A DNA stretch of 64,000 nucleotides from Polynucleobacter meluiroseus (GCA_945878885.1 CAMCUP010000006.1:20282-84281), one strand, 5' to 3'; positions 18,526 to 27,653 are shown, counted from the first letter of the stretch. Translations and numbers: made by a program. Notes: generated from the sequence alone by a model not told the origin.

Positions 18526-19917
18526 TTAACTCAGATTAAGAGCCGCCATCGCTGCGTTTTTACCTGCAATGCGCCCAAATGCCGTGCCGATCGCCATCCC
18601 TATTCCTGCTGTGTAACCTTTGCCCAAGACATTTCCTGCCATCATCTCGCCAGCCACAAATAAATTATGGCTGGGCTGGCCATTAAAGTGCACCGCGGTA
18701 GTTTCATCAGTTTTCAAGCTAAGATAAGTAAATGTAACGCCGGGTCTGAGAGGGTAAGCATAAAAAGGTGGTACGGTAATCTGGGTAGCCCAATGGGTTT
18801 TGGCTGGAGTAAGCCCCTCGGTATGACAATCATCCAAGGTGGTATGGTCAAAAGTTCCCAAACGACAAGCAGCATTGAAATCATCAATAGTTTGATTTAA
18901 CGCCAAGGGATCGAGTTTTAGCTGTAATGCGATATAAGTGATGTTATCGGCAGTTGTGCCCTCAAATACAGGTGGCATAAAGCGGCCAATCGATTTTGAA
19001 TCAATAATAGAATATGCAATTTGATTAGGCTGTTGCGCCACTAAGCGACCCCAAATCGCATACCGCTTAGGCCAAAAATCTTCACCCTCATCATAAAAAC
19101 GTTGGGCATTCTCATTCACAACGATGCCAAGTGAGACGCAATCGATGCGTGTACAAATACCGCCGTTATATAAGGGTGCACGAGCATCTATGGCGGCCAT
19201 ATGGGCTTGCGTAGGATCGCCAACTGAATCAGCCCCTGCTTCAATCATATTTTTTAATAAGACGCCTTGATTAAAAGTTGTACCACGAATTAAAAAGTTG
19301 TCAGCTGGGCTCTTACCCTGCTCATCTATACCCCAAGCTTCTCTTTGCCATTCAATATTCGACTCAAAACCGCCAGCGGCTAATACACAAGCTTTGGCTG
19401 TAATACGCTCGCCATTTTCAAGGATGGCTGCACTAAATTGATCGCCCTCTAACTTAATCGACTTTACCGGTGCGTTATAACAAATTTTCACGCCTAATTT
19501 TTCAGCGCTGCGGTAGTATGCATTGACTAAAGCCTTGCCTCCGCCCATAAAAAAAGCATTGGTTCGAGATAAATGCAAAGTTCCCGATAGCGGCGCTTGA
19601 AAATGCACACCATATTTACGCATCCACGTGCGGCAAGTACTAGATTCTCGAATTGCAATTTTGGCCAGCTTCTCATCAGTAATACCACCAGTGACCTTTA
19701 ATAAATCTTGCCAATACTCATCTGCTGAATACACCTCCAATAAAACATCTTGTGGCTCGTCATGCATACAACGAATATTGCGCGTGTGAGTTGAATTTCC
19801 GCCTCGCCATTCAAATGGGGCTGACTCTAATAAACAGACTGAGGCACCGGCCTCACGCGCCGTGAGCGCAGCACAGAGGGCTGCATTTCCACCACCAATC
19901 ACTAGAATGTCAAACAT
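18526..19917 (-). CDS. tcuA: FAD-dependent tricarballylate dehydrogenase-like oxidoreductase
   Basis: A 463-residue FAD protein of the succinate dehydrogenase/fumarate reductase flavoprotein type, closest to TcuA/CobZ. The dinucleotide-binding GGGNAALCAALTAREAG with a downstream Glu opens the protein; RGGNSTHTRNIRCMHD and the C-terminal GEMMAGNVLGKGYTAGIGMAIG are typical of TcuA. TcuA oxidises tricarballylate to cis-aconitate; partners TcuB and TcuC are not next to it here. It lies on the opposite strand between pcnB and folK. Start at ATG 19917, not the in-frame TTG one codon upstream. The activity is by homology. Confidence 0.82.
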   Translation of the reverse strand: MFDILVIGGGNAALCAALTAREAGASVCLLESAPFEWRGGNSTHTRNIRCMHDEPQDVLLEVYSADEYWQDLLKVTGGITDEKLAKIAIRESSTCRTWMRKYGVHFQAPLSGTLHLSRTNAFFMGGGKALVNAYYRSAEKLGVKICYNAPVKSIKLEGDQFSAAILENGERITAKACVLAAGGFESNIEWQREAWGIDEQGKSPADNFLIRGTTFNQGVLLKNMIEAGADSVGDPTQAHMAAIDARAPLYNGGICTRIDCVSLGIVVNENAQRFYDEGEDFWPKRYAIWGRLVAQQPNQIAYSIIDSKSIGRFMPPVFEGTTADNITYIALQLKLDPLALNQTIDDFNAACRLGTFDHTTLDDCHTEGLTPAKTHWATQITVPPFYAYPLRPGVTFTYLSLKTDETTAVHFNGQPSHNLFVAGEMMAGNVLGKGYTAGIGMAIGTAFGRIAGKNAAMAALNLS

Positions 19918-20086
19918 CAATAAAGCTCATAAAAGGGTTTCAAGCCACTACTAAAAAGAAGTTATTATGGCGTAATTCATGTACTTGTGCGCCTCTCTAG
20001 AAGAATCGCACTAACCACTTATATTTCTAGCCAGCAAACTTTTGTTTTTTTCTGTAAAGTAGTCCTAACTTGAATTGGGGCTTTTA

Positions 20087-20638
20087 ATGGCGCGTGCTTT
20101 TATTGGATTTGGCGGTAATCTTGGTGATACGCGACAAATTATCACCGATGCCATCGTATGTCTTGCCTTACGCAATGAATTACACATTGTGACCAAGAGT
20201 TGTTATTACCAAAGCGCCCCAGTCGATGCTCTTGGAAATGATTATATTAATGCCGTGGTTGAAATTGAAACTGAATTACAACCTTATGGATTGTTGTATG
20301 TTTGCCAGGCAATTGAGCAGCAATTTGGCCGTGAACGACCTTACGAAAATGCGCCCCGCACCCTCGATTTAGATATTTTGATTTACGATGGTTGCTCTCA
20401 AAATGATATGGAACTTACTTTGCCTCACCCCCGAATTACTGAGCGCTCATTTGTATTGTTACCCCTACTCGAAATTTGCCCTGAATTATTTTTACCTGAA
20501 TTTGGCATTCTTAAAGCCTTTTTACCGCAAGTAGTACACCAACGCATTGATAAACTACCTTGTAGAAACTGCACCTGCGATGCAAAACTTAGCAATAACC
20601 CCACTACAAACCCAAATTCGCGCCCAAGTACGCATTAA
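20087..20638 (+). CDS. folK: 2-amino-4-hydroxy-6-hydroxymethyldihydropteridine pyrophosphokinase
   Basis: A 183-residue enzyme that transfers pyrophosphate from ATP to the pterin in folate synthesis. It has the N-terminal AFIGFGGNLGD, QSAPVDALGNDYINAVVEI and the catalytic RPYENAPRTLDLDILIYDG with its two Asp residues, then PHPRITERSFVLLPLLEI. The tail beyond residue 165 is Cys/Asn-rich and unlike the family core. ATG 20087 is preferred over an in-frame TTG four codons upstream. panB follows 18 bases downstream. The 169 bases between it and tcuA hold no gene I can see, only a short CTAGAA/TTCTAG inverted repeat. Confidence 0.94.
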   Translation: MARAFIGFGGNLGDTRQIITDAIVCLALRNELHIVTKSCYYQSAPVDALGNDYINAVVEIETELQPYGLLYVCQAIEQQFGRERPYENAPRTLDLDILIYDGCSQNDMELTLPHPRITERSFVLLPLLEICPELFLPEFGILKAFLPQVVHQRIDKLPCRNCTCDAKLSNNPTTNPNSRPSTH

Positions 20639-20656
20639 TTCATTACACTCACCCCT

Positions 20657-21469
20657 GTGAGTTACTCAGACGGCGTCATGCCAATTACCATCAATACACT
20701 GCTTGCCATGTATGAAAAAGGCGAGAAGATTACCATGCTTACCGCTTACGATGCTACTGCGGCGGCATTATTAGACCGCGCAGGTGTTGATGTCATTTTA
20801 GTTGGCGACTCTTTAGGCAATGTTGTGCAAGGGCACACCAGCACAACGCCGGTTACCGTTGCTCAAATGGCCTATCACACTGCCTGCGTTAATCGCGCCA
20901 ATACCCATGCCTACTTAATTGCCGACCTTCCTTTTGCAAGCTATGGTGAGCCCCTGCAAGCCCTCGATTCGTCGGCCGAATTAATGCGGGCAGGCGCTAA
21001 CATGGTGAAACTTGAAGGTGGGCGATGGCAAATTGAAACCATCCAATTTTTGGTCGATCGCGGCGTGCCGATTTGTGCACACTTGGGTTTATTGCCTCAA
21101 TCTGTGCATATCCTTGGAGGGTACAAAGTGCAAGGCAAAGTAGCCGATGCTGCTAGTGCAATGGTCGCTGAAGCTAAAGCATGTGTCGCAGCTGGCGCAC
21201 AAATGCTAGTGCTGGAAGCAATTCCATCTGCTTTAGGAAAACGAATTACTGCAGAAATTTCAATTCCAACTATTGGTATTGGTGCTGGGGTCGATTGCTC
21301 AGGACAAGTCCTGGTCTTACCCGACATGCTGGGAATGAGCCCTGGTAAACCAGCGAAGTTTGTCAAAAACTTTCTTCTCGGAGAGCCCTCAATCGAAGCT
21401 GCCGTCAAAGCCTTTATTAAAGAAGTGAAGGCAGGAACCTTTCCTGCCGAGCAACATGGCTTTAGCTAA
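20657..21469 (+). CDS. panB: 3-methyl-2-oxobutanoate hydroxymethyltransferase
   Basis: A 270-residue TIM-barrel enzyme that makes ketopantoate from ketoisovalerate and methylenetetrahydrofolate, first step to pantothenate. Visible motifs are [29 protein letters not shown] (metal-binding Asp), [28 protein letters not shown] and [20 protein letters not shown]. The start may be GTG 20657 or ATG 20678; neither has a clear Shine-Dalgarno, and the first is kept because homologues usually have a few residues before the ITMLTAYD core. Its stop overlaps the converging dnaJ stop by eight bases. Confidence 0.94.
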   Translation: MSYSDGVMPITINTLLAMYEKGEKITMLTAYDATAAALLDRAGVDVILVGDSLGNVVQGHTSTTPVTVAQMAYHTACVNRANTHAYLIADLPFASYGEPLQALDSSAELMRAGANMVKLEGGRWQIETIQFLVDRGVPICAHLGLLPQSVHILGGYKVQGKVADAASAMVAEAKACVAAGAQMLVLEAIPSALGKRITAEISIPTIGIGAGVDCSGQVLVLPDMLGMSPGKPAKFVKNFLLGEPSIEAAVKAFIKEVKAGTFPAEQHGFS

Positions 21470-22601
21470 AAAAACTGCGTACTCGATCAACCCAGCCGTT
21501 TTGGTGTGGACTATGTTTTTCACCACCTTGTTTTAAGTTTTCATCAAATTGACGCAATAATTTTTTCTGCTCCTCTGATAGCTTCACGGGTGTTTCTACA
21601 ATCACATGAACATAAAGGTCGCCTAGCACAGCCGATCTTAGAGCCTTCATACCCTTATTGCGTAAACGGAAGGTCTTACCAGTTTGAGTTCCTTCTGGAA
21701 CTGGAAACTCAACCCGCCCCGATAAGGTTGGCACTTCAATTCCTCCGCCAAGCGTGGCAGCCGCATAGGAAATTGGCATCTGTACATGCAAGTCACTACC
21801 ATCGCGCTCAAAAACGGGATGCGACTTGACACGTACTTCGACGTATAAATCTCCCGCTGGGCCACCATTAATGCCTGGCTCACCATTACCCACTGAGCGT
21901 ACACGCATGCCATCATCAATTCCCGCGGGAATTTTGATTTCTAGGGTTTTTTGTTCTTTAATTTTGCCGCTACCTTGACACTGTTTGCAGGGCTTAGGGG
22001 TATATTTACCCGTGCCCCGACATTTTGGGCAAGTTTGTTGCATCGAGAAAAAGCCCTGCGACACCCTAACCTGGCCACGACCATCGCAAGTGGGGCAATC
22101 CTCTACCTTTGTACCTGGCTCAGCTCCAATACCTTTGCAATGCTTGCAATCGCTCCAACTCGGCACGCGAATTTGGGTTGAATATCCTTCGGCTGCTTGC
22201 TCTAAAGAAATCTCCATGTTGTAACGTAAATCAGAGCCTTTGTAGACCTGTGGACCTCCTGAATTACGTCCGCCAGACTGGCCAAAGATATCGCCAAAGA
22301 TATCGCCAAAAGCATCGGCAAAACCACCCGTTGCACCGCCGCTAAAACCGCCCATTCCTCCCATACTGGGATCAATTCCAGCATGACCATATTGGTCATA
22401 AGCACCACGTTTTTGAGGATCAGTTAATACTTCATAAGCTTCTTTGGCTTCTTTAAATTTAGATTCAGAACCCTTGTTATCAGGATTGCGATCGGGATGG
22501 TGCTTCATCGCTAGCTTACGATAGGCTTTTTTAATTTCCTCTTCACTCGCGGCTCTAGCGACGCCAAGCACATCGTAATAATCGCGTTTACTGGTTGCCA
22601 C
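21462..22601 (-). CDS. dnaJ: Chaperone DnaJ (Hsp40)
   Basis: A 379-residue class I J-protein that stimulates DnaK ATPase. The J domain with HPD lies at about 34-36; a Gly/Phe-rich linker follows ([19 protein letters not shown]); then four zinc-binding CxxCxGxG repeats ([32 protein letters not shown]), and the C-terminal substrate-binding domains. The start codon is GTG at 22601 with AGGA seven bases before it. It follows dnaK by 83 bases that hold a strong hairpin, so it is co-transcribed but probably at a reduced level. Confidence 0.97.
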   Translation of the reverse strand: MATSKRDYYDVLGVARAASEEEIKKAYRKLAMKHHPDRNPDNKGSESKFKEAKEAYEVLTDPQKRGAYDQYGHAGIDPSMGGMGGFSGGATGGFADAFGDIFGDIFGQSGGRNSGGPQVYKGSDLRYNMEISLEQAAEGYSTQIRVPSWSDCKHCKGIGAEPGTKVEDCPTCDGRGQVRVSQGFFSMQQTCPKCRGTGKYTPKPCKQCQGSGKIKEQKTLEIKIPAGIDDGMRVRSVGNGEPGINGGPAGDLYVEVRVKSHPVFERDGSDLHVQMPISYAAATLGGGIEVPTLSGRVEFPVPEGTQTGKTFRLRNKGMKALRSAVLGDLYVHVIVETPVKLSEEQKKLLRQFDENLKQGGEKHSPHQNGWVDRVRSFFS

Positions 22602-22632
22602 AGGTTATTCCTTTCAACTTCATTAAAACGGC

Positions 22633-22657
22633 ACAAGTCGGCGCAAGGCCGACTTGT
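22633..22657 (-). other. Strong hairpin between dnaK and dnaJ (attenuator or processing site)
   Basis: ACAAGTCGGC (22633-22642) and GCCGACTTGT (22648-22657) form a perfect ten-base-pair stem with a five-base loop. On the minus strand only four T follow after GCCG, so it is a weak terminator at best; it may instead stop 3'-to-5' decay of the dnaK message or mark an RNase cut that separates the two mRNAs. Confidence 0.65.
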
Positions 22658-22684
22658 TAATTAACAGCTTCAGGTTAAAGTTAA

Positions 22685-24637
22685 TTACTTCTTCTCATCA
22701 ACTTCTTTAAATTCCGCATCGACCACGTCGGCATCTGGAGCACTGGCACCGCTGGCTGCACCGCCAGCTGCACCTGCAGCTCCTGCAGCTCCTGCAGCTC
22801 CTGCAGCTTTAGCCTGCTCGGCAGCCTGTACTTTTTCACTGAGTTTTTGAGCGGCCTTTCCTAGCGCTTCAGTTTTCGCTTCGATCTCAGCCTTGTCGCT
22901 ACCCTTAATTGCTTCTTCTAAAGATTTCAAGGCAGCTTCAATTGCTTCTTTTTCACTAGCGTCTAAAGCACTAGCATGCTCTTCCAAGGTTTTCTTGGTG
23001 GAGTGAGCAGCTGCATCTGCAGTATTGCGAGCTGTTACTAATTCAAGCATTTTTTTATCTTCTACTGCATTGGCTTCGGCGTCTTTCACCATACGTTGAA
23101 TTTCATCTTCAGTCAGACCTGAATTTGCTTTAATCGTGATTTTATTTTCTTTACCAGAGGCCTTGTCTTTTGCAGTGACATGCAAAATACCATTGGCATC
23201 AATATCAAAGGTCACTTCAATTTGTGGCAAACCGCGTTGTGCAGGCGGAATGCCCTCTAAATTAAATTCACCCAATAATTTATTAGCGCTGGCCATTTCA
23301 CGCTCGCCTTGGAAGCACTTAATGGTAACTGCTGGCTGATTATCTTCGGCAGTGGAATAAACCTGGGAATGCTTTGTTGGAATAGTCGTGTTCTTCAGAA
23401 TCATCTTCGTCATCACACCGCCAAGGGTTTCAATTCCCAAAGAAAGCGGGGTTACGTCGAGCAAAAGCACATCTTTGCGATCGCCCGATAACACTGAACC
23501 CTGAATCGCGGCGCCTACTGCGACAGCTTCGTCGGGGTTAACGTCTTTACGAGGCTCTTTACCAAAAATTTCTTTGACCTTATCTTGTACTGCAGGCATC
23601 CGTGTCTGGCCACCAACTAAAATGACATCATCGATATCGGCAATCGATACGCCAGCATCTTTAATCGCTATTTCGCATGGGCCTTTAGTGCGGTCGATTA
23701 GACCCTCAACTAAAGATTCGAGCTTAGAGCGGGTTAATTTCAAATTTAAATGCTTTGGACCGCTCGCATCTGCTGTCACATAAGGCAAGTTAATTTCGGT
23801 TTGTTGGGCAGACGAGAGCTCAATCTTGGCCTTTTCAGCAGCATCTTTTAAGCGCTGCAAAGCTAACACATCTTTACTTAAATCAACGCCCTGCTCTTTT
23901 TTAAATTCAGCGATGATCCAATCGATAATACGTTGATCAAAATCTTCACCGCCAAGAAATGTATCGCCATTAGTTGATAACACTTCAAATTGTTTTTCGC
24001 CGTCAACGTTGGCAATTTCAATAATTGACACATCAAAGGTGCCACCACCAAGGTCGTATACCGCAATTTTGCGATCTACTTTATCTTGTTTATCGAGACC
24101 GAATGCTAGTGCAGCTGCAGTCGGCTCATTAATAATCCGCTTGACATCGAGACCAGCAATTCGGCCAGCGTCTTTAGTGGCCTGACGTTGACTGTCATTA
24201 AAATAAGCTGGCACAGTAATAACTGCTTCAGTGACTTCTTCGCCCAAATAATCTTCGGCAGTCTTTTTCATTTTGCGCAAAATTTCTGCTGAAACTTGTT
24301 GTGGTGCCATTTTTTTGCTGCGCGCCTCAACCCAAGCGTCACCGTTATCGGCCTGCACAATTTCATAAGGCATCAAGGTGATGTCTTTTTGCACTTCGGC
24401 ATCCGTAAATTTGCGGCCCATTAAACGCTTGACGGCATAAATAGTGTTTTTAGGATTGGTCACCGACTGTCTTTTAGCGGGCGCTCCAACCAATACTTCA
24501 CCGTCTTCGGTGTAAGCAATAATCGAAGGGGTGGTACGACCACCTTCAGCGTTTTCAATTACCTTGGGGGCGTTGTTTTCAACAACCGATACACACGAGT
24601 TGGTTGTGCCCAAGTCAATGCCAATAATCTTTCCCAT
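22685..24637 (-). CDS. dnaK: Chaperone DnaK (Hsp70)
   Basis: A 650-residue Hsp70. The ATPase domain starts [18 protein letters not shown] ([16 protein letters not shown]) and contains [21 protein letters not shown] and [12 protein letters not shown]; the linker [19 protein letters not shown] leads to the substrate-binding domain with [14 protein letters not shown], then the helical lid. The C-terminus is an Ala/Gly-rich tail ending in an acidic [18 protein letters not shown] lies six bases before the ATG. A sigma-32 promoter precedes it, independent of the grpE one. It acts with GrpE and DnaJ encoded on either side. Confidence 0.98.
   Translation of the reverse strand: MGKIIGIDLGTTNSCVSVVENNAPKVIENAEGGRTTPSIIAYTEDGEVLVGAPAKRQSVTNPKNTIYAVKRLMGRKFTDAEVQKDITLMPYEIVQADNGDAWVEARSKKMAPQQVSAEILRKMKKTAEDYLGEEVTEAVITVPAYFNDSQRQATKDAGRIAGLDVKRIINEPTAAALAFGLDKQDKVDRKIAVYDLGGGTFDVSIIEIANVDGEKQFEVLSTNGDTFLGGEDFDQRIIDWIIAEFKKEQGVDLSKDVLALQRLKDAAEKAKIELSSAQQTEINLPYVTADASGPKHLNLKLTRSKLESLVEGLIDRTKGPCEIAIKDAGVSIADIDDVILVGGQTRMPAVQDKVKEIFGKEPRKDVNPDEAVAVGAAIQGSVLSGDRKDVLLLDVTPLSLGIETLGGVMTKMILKNTTIPTKHSQVYSTAEDNQPAVTIKCFQGEREMASANKLLGEFNLEGIPPAQRGLPQIEVTFDIDANGILHVTAKDKASGKENKITIKANSGLTEDEIQRMVKDAEANAVEDKKMLELVTARNTADAAAHSTKKTLEEHASALDASEKEAIEAALKSLEEAIKGSDKAEIEAKTEALGKAAQKLSEKVQAAEQAKAAGAAGAAGAAGAAGGAASGASAPDADVVDAEFKEVDEKK
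22774..22807. repeat. Nine-base tandem repeat in the dnaK 3' end
   Basis: CTGCAGCTC is repeated three times perfectly with a fourth partial copy (22774-22807). On the coding strand it gives an Ala-Ala-Gly-type repeat in the disordered linker before the acidic C-terminal tail of DnaK. Copy changes would add or remove three residues without a frameshift. Confidence 0.85.
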
Positions 24638-24707
24638 ATCTGCTCCAAATAAATAATTGCGGGTTAATACTGCTTCTTAAATAAATTTATAAATCATTGT
24701 CTTTCTG

Positions 24708-24737
24708 ATAAATGGGGGCAAAAAGCCCAAATTCAAG
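24708..24737 (-). promoter_or_regulatory. Sigma-32 heat-shock promoter of dnaK
   Basis: On the minus strand CTTGAA (24737-24732), a 14-base spacer and CCCCATTTA (24717-24709) match the sigma-32 consensus (CTTGAA, CCCCATnTA) almost perfectly. Transcription would start near 24701, leaving a leader of about 64 bases with a normal Shine-Dalgarno. The spacer overlaps the descending arm of the grpE terminator hairpin. Confidence 0.85.
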
Positions 24738-24785
24738 CCCTAAAGAGGCCTTTTTTGGTCTCCTTTCGGTGCTTTTGGGCTTTTT
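24720..24785 (-). terminator. grpE terminator hairpin overlapping the dnaK promoter
   Basis: AAAAAGCCCAAA (24720-24731) and TTTGGGCTTTTT (24774-24785) form a twelve-base-pair outer stem. Inside it GAGGCC and GGTCTC (about 24745-24762) can form a second small stem with one G-T pair. On the minus strand the outer stem ends in a T run, as in a Rho-independent terminator for grpE. The same bases provide the -35 element and spacer of the dnaK promoter. Confidence 0.7.
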
Positions 24786-24805
24786 AGACTGTCAAACCCT
24801 GCTAA

Positions 24806-25387
24806 CTACTTAGCCTGACTGACAGTTACAAGAGCTGGCCGAAGAATGCGATCAGCCAATAAATAACCCCTTTGTAATACGCTAACCACGGTATTGGCAT
24901 CTTGGTCTGCGGGCACCATTGCAATAGCTTGGTGTAAGTGGGGGTCAAACTTGTCACCAAGCGCAGGATTAATTTCGCCTAAACGGCCTTTTTCAAAGGC
25001 TGAAGACAATTGTTTTAAGGTGATATCAAGGCCCTCTTTAAAGCCCTTTGCATCGACCGCTTCGGTCGCTAAGGCGGCATGCAAGCTATCGGCCACAGGA
25101 ATCAGGTGCTCAGCAAAATTTTCAATCGCAAACTTATGTGCCTTGGCAATATCTTCGGCAGCTCGGCGGCGGATATTTTCCCCTTCCGCTTTAGCGCGTA
25201 AAAAGTTATCCTGCATTTCGCTTAATTTTTGATTCAGATCGGCTATTTCTGCCTCAGAGCCCATGTTTGGAATTGGGGCAGAAGCTGTGTCATCTGCCGC
25301 ACTGGTCGTGTGGGCATCGGCTTGTACAGTGCTTGTATCTTCAGGCTGGGGATTATTTTTTTGTGGGTCAGGTTTTTCTTGGGTCAT
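24806..25387 (-). CDS. grpE: Nucleotide exchange factor GrpE
   Basis: A 193-residue nucleotide exchange factor for DnaK. A disordered acidic/Thr-rich N-terminus is followed by a long coiled coil ([21 protein letters not shown]) and the beta-domain with [41 protein letters not shown], the GrpE signature. Start set at ATG 25387: the alternative TTG at 25420 lies inside the -35 box of a sigma-32 promoter whose -10 ends six bases before this ATG. That predicts a leaderless heat-shock message. hemH ends 43 bases upstream; dnaK follows after a terminator-like hairpin. Confidence 0.94.
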   Translation of the reverse strand: MTQEKPDPQKNNPQPEDTSTVQADAHTTSAADDTASAPIPNMGSEAEIADLNQKLSEMQDNFLRAKAEGENIRRRAAEDIAKAHKFAIENFAEHLIPVADSLHAALATEAVDAKGFKEGLDITLKQLSSAFEKGRLGEINPALGDKFDPHLHQAIAMVPADQDANTVVSVLQRGYLLADRILRPALVTVSQAK

Positions 25388-25393
25388 ACGATT

Positions 25394-25421
25394 AGTTGGG
25401 GATAAGGTCGGTTTTTTCAAG
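25394..25421 (-). promoter_or_regulatory. Sigma-32 heat-shock promoter of grpE, leaderless
   Basis: On the minus strand CTTGAA (25421-25416), a 14-base spacer and CCCCAACT (25401-25394) match the sigma-32 consensus, with T to A at one -10 position. Spacer length equals that of the dnaK promoter. The -10 ends six bases before the ATG at 25387, so the transcript should begin at the start codon. Confidence 0.75.
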
Positions 25422-25429
25422 TGCTGTAG

Positions 25430-26536
25430 TTAATTATCGCCCGCAAAGCGGGACATTACTAGTGTGGCGCGCTCCTCGCGTAAATGTAACTCAGTCGCTG
25501 TTTCTGGCTTCATTGGCCAACCACCTAAATGGCTTTTAGCAATCATCATTAGGGCATCAATCCACTGTGGGCTATCATTTAAACAGGCAATGTAGTTGTA
25601 GTTTTTACCACCTGCTTCTTCAAAAAGAATTTTGCCCTCCATGGCGATTTCTTCTAATGTTTCTAGGCAGTCGGCAGGGAAACCAGGGCATACAATATCA
25701 ACGCGGGGGCATTCTTTTGCTCCTAAAGCCTCGAGTGTTAAAGCGGTGTAGGGCTTAAGCCATTCGGCCTTACCAAAGCGTGATTGAAAAGTCACTAAAT
25801 ACTGCCCCGGCTCAAGATCTAAAGCCTCACCCAACAAACGTCCAGTTTTTAAACATTCACAATGATAAGGGTCACCCAATAGCAAATTACGTTTTGGCAG
25901 GCCATGAAACGACATAACTAAGCGCTCACCAGCGGCAAAGTTGGGGCGCCCATTTTGCTGCCAAAAAGGTATGATGCTCTGGCTTAATGCACTGATATAA
26001 GCAGGGTTATCGTGAAAATTTTTGACGATACGTAACTCGGGCTGATTGCGCCAACGACTCATTAAACGCAAGATTTCATCAAAGCTTGAAGCTGAGGTAG
26101 TGGCAGAGTATTGCGGATATAAGGGTAAAACCAAAAGTCGCTCAATAGTGCCCAGGGCTTTCATTTTTTCAAACACTGCATTCATCGAAGGTTGGCCATA
26201 GCGCATTGCTAATTCAACCACTATTGAATCTTCAGCATGCGTAAATTTGGCTTGCAAGGCCTGTGCTTGTAAGCGGGAATAATGCAACAAAGGCGAGCCC
26301 AAATCACCTAGCCAAATCGAAGCATATTTTTTGGCTGAGGTGCCACTGCGAATCGGTAAAATAATCAGGTTTAATAAAAGCCACCAGACTAATTTAGGAA
26401 TTTCTACAACCCTTGGGTCGGATAAAAATTCTCGTAAATATCGGCCTACCGCCTGTCGCGTTGGAGCTTCAGGGGTGCCTAAATTCAGCAAAAGAATGGC
26501 GGTTTGCGTCGCACGCAAATGGGATGGTTGATTCAC
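25430..26536 (-). CDS. hemH: Ferrochelatase
   Basis: A 368-residue enzyme that inserts Fe2+ into protoporphyrin IX, last step of haem synthesis, at the inner face of the membrane. The N-terminal LLNLGTPEAPTRQAVGRYLREFLSDPRVVEIP, the active-site His in VMSFHGLPKR and the signature YLVTFQSRFGKAEWLKPYT with VDIVCPGFPADCLETLEEI are present. The start is GTG at 26536; no clear Shine-Dalgarno is seen. It sits between hrcA and grpE on the same strand, 60 bases after hrcA. A CTTGAA at 26569-26574 is not followed by a correctly spaced -10. Confidence 0.95.
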   Translation of the reverse strand: MNQPSHLRATQTAILLLNLGTPEAPTRQAVGRYLREFLSDPRVVEIPKLVWWLLLNLIILPIRSGTSAKKYASIWLGDLGSPLLHYSRLQAQALQAKFTHAEDSIVVELAMRYGQPSMNAVFEKMKALGTIERLLVLPLYPQYSATTSASSFDEILRLMSRWRNQPELRIVKNFHDNPAYISALSQSIIPFWQQNGRPNFAAGERLVMSFHGLPKRNLLLGDPYHCECLKTGRLLGEALDLEPGQYLVTFQSRFGKAEWLKPYTALTLEALGAKECPRVDIVCPGFPADCLETLEEIAMEGKILFEEAGGKNYNYIACLNDSPQWIDALMMIAKSHLGGWPMKPETATELHLREERATLVMSRFAGDN

Positions 26537-26596
26537 AAATAAGCTTCGACTGAATGGACTAAATTAGATTCAAGGGGCAAGGTTAACTCAGAATTC

Positions 26597-27616
26597 TCAA
26601 GTAAGTGGGTTGCTTAAAGCCCCAGACAATAACTTGGAAGTAATGTCAACGATCGGAATGACCCGATCATAAGCCATTCGAGTCGGACCGATAACCCCCA
26701 AAGTACCGACAATTTGCCCGTCAACGCTATATGGCGCGCTAATAATGGCCAAATCTTCGTAGGGTAGTAAATCACTTTCCCCGCCAATAAAAATTTGAAT
26801 TCCATCGGCATGACTCGAAATATCAAGCAATTGCATCAGTACTGACTTTTGCTCGAGCATATCGAACATTTTGCGTAATTTATCTAAATTGGAGCTTAAA
26901 TCACCCACATTGAGTAAACGTCGCTCACCCGAGACCACCATATCGGTTTGGGCAAAGGCTGACTCAGAAACACCTGTATTTAACGCCAAAACCATTAAGC
27001 CTGAGATATCGGTACGCAAATTATCCAACTCTAGCAACAAGCGCTTACGAACTTCTGAAAAGCTTTTCCCAGCAAACTGGGAGTTAATGTAATTGCCTGC
27101 CTCAATCAATTGGCTCGGACTGTAATCTTGGGTGGTAGGCAAAATACGGTTTTGCACGTCACCCTCTGGGGTAACCATAATTAACAGTATTTTGCGCTCG
27201 CCGAGTCGCAAAAATTCAATATGCTTAAAAATCTGGGCCCGTTTCGGTGTCATTACCACGCCAGCAAAATGGGTCAAATTTGAGAGCATTTCTGCCGCTG
27301 AGATCATTACCTGTTGAGGTGAATTAGGGGGTAAACCCTTCTCGATCGCCCGTGAGGCAAGCTCCTCGAGCGGTCGAACCGTTACCATGGTGTCAACAAA
27401 TAGGCGATAGCCACGGGGGGTTGGTACCCGCCCAGCGGAGGTATGGGGGCTAGTAACCAAACCTAACTCCTCTAGATCTGCCATCACATTACGGATGGTG
27501 GCGGCTGATAAATCGAGCCCAGAAAAGCGCGATAAGGTGCGCGAACCAATAGGTTGCCCTTCCTCGATATACCGCTCGATTAAGGTTTTGAGAAGTGCGC
27601 GAGACCGATCATCCAT
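26597..27616 (-). CDS. hrcA: Heat-inducible transcription repressor HrcA
   Basis: A 339-residue repressor. An N-terminal winged-helix domain with [29 protein letters not shown] and [22 protein letters not shown] is diagnostic, followed by a GAF-like dimerisation domain and the C-terminal [27 protein letters not shown] segment (here starting ISAPYSVDG). HrcA binds CIRCE operators, usually before groESL. I find no CIRCE element in this window. It diverges from nadK across 37 bases; a TAAAAT ends ten bases before its ATG on the minus strand, so its leader is probably only a few bases. Confidence 0.96.
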   Translation of the reverse strand: MDDRSRALLKTLIERYIEEGQPIGSRTLSRFSGLDLSAATIRNVMADLEELGLVTSPHTSAGRVPTPRGYRLFVDTMVTVRPLEELASRAIEKGLPPNSPQQVMISAAEMLSNLTHFAGVVMTPKRAQIFKHIEFLRLGERKILLIMVTPEGDVQNRILPTTQDYSPSQLIEAGNYINSQFAGKSFSEVRKRLLLELDNLRTDISGLMVLALNTGVSESAFAQTDMVVSGERRLLNVGDLSSNLDKLRKMFDMLEQKSVLMQLLDISSHADGIQIFIGGESDLLPYEDLAIISAPYSVDGQIVGTLGVIGPTRMAYDRVIPIVDITSKLLSGALSNPLT

Positions 27617-27617
27617 G

Positions 27618-27647
27618 TTGCTAGTAATTTTATGCCTATGGTTTAAT
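27618..27647 (+). promoter_or_regulatory. Predicted leaderless nadK promoter
   Basis: TTGCTA (27618-27623), an 18-base spacer and TTTAAT (27642-27647) resemble a sigma-70 promoter. The -10 ends six bases before the nadK ATG at 27654. The region is shared with the divergent hrcA start, where TAAAAT can be read on the minus strand (27632-27627). Confidence 0.5.
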
Positions 27648-27653
27648 CGTTAT

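Noticed and set aside
19996..20030. CTAGAA/TTCTAG inverted repeat between tcuA and folK as a regulator operator.
   Set aside because: Half-sites are only six bases and widely spaced; nothing ties them to a known regulator.
26565..26580. CCCTTGAA on the minus strand before hemH as a sigma-32 promoter.
   Set aside because: The only CCAT downstream is about nine bases away and not preceded by CC, far from the 14-base spacing of the dnaK and grpE promoters.
27495..27653. N-terminal extension of NAD kinase by 53 residues.
   Set aside because: It lies inside the divergent hrcA gene and encodes the reverse strand of its DNA-binding domain; family length and a promoter -10 support the ATG at 27654.
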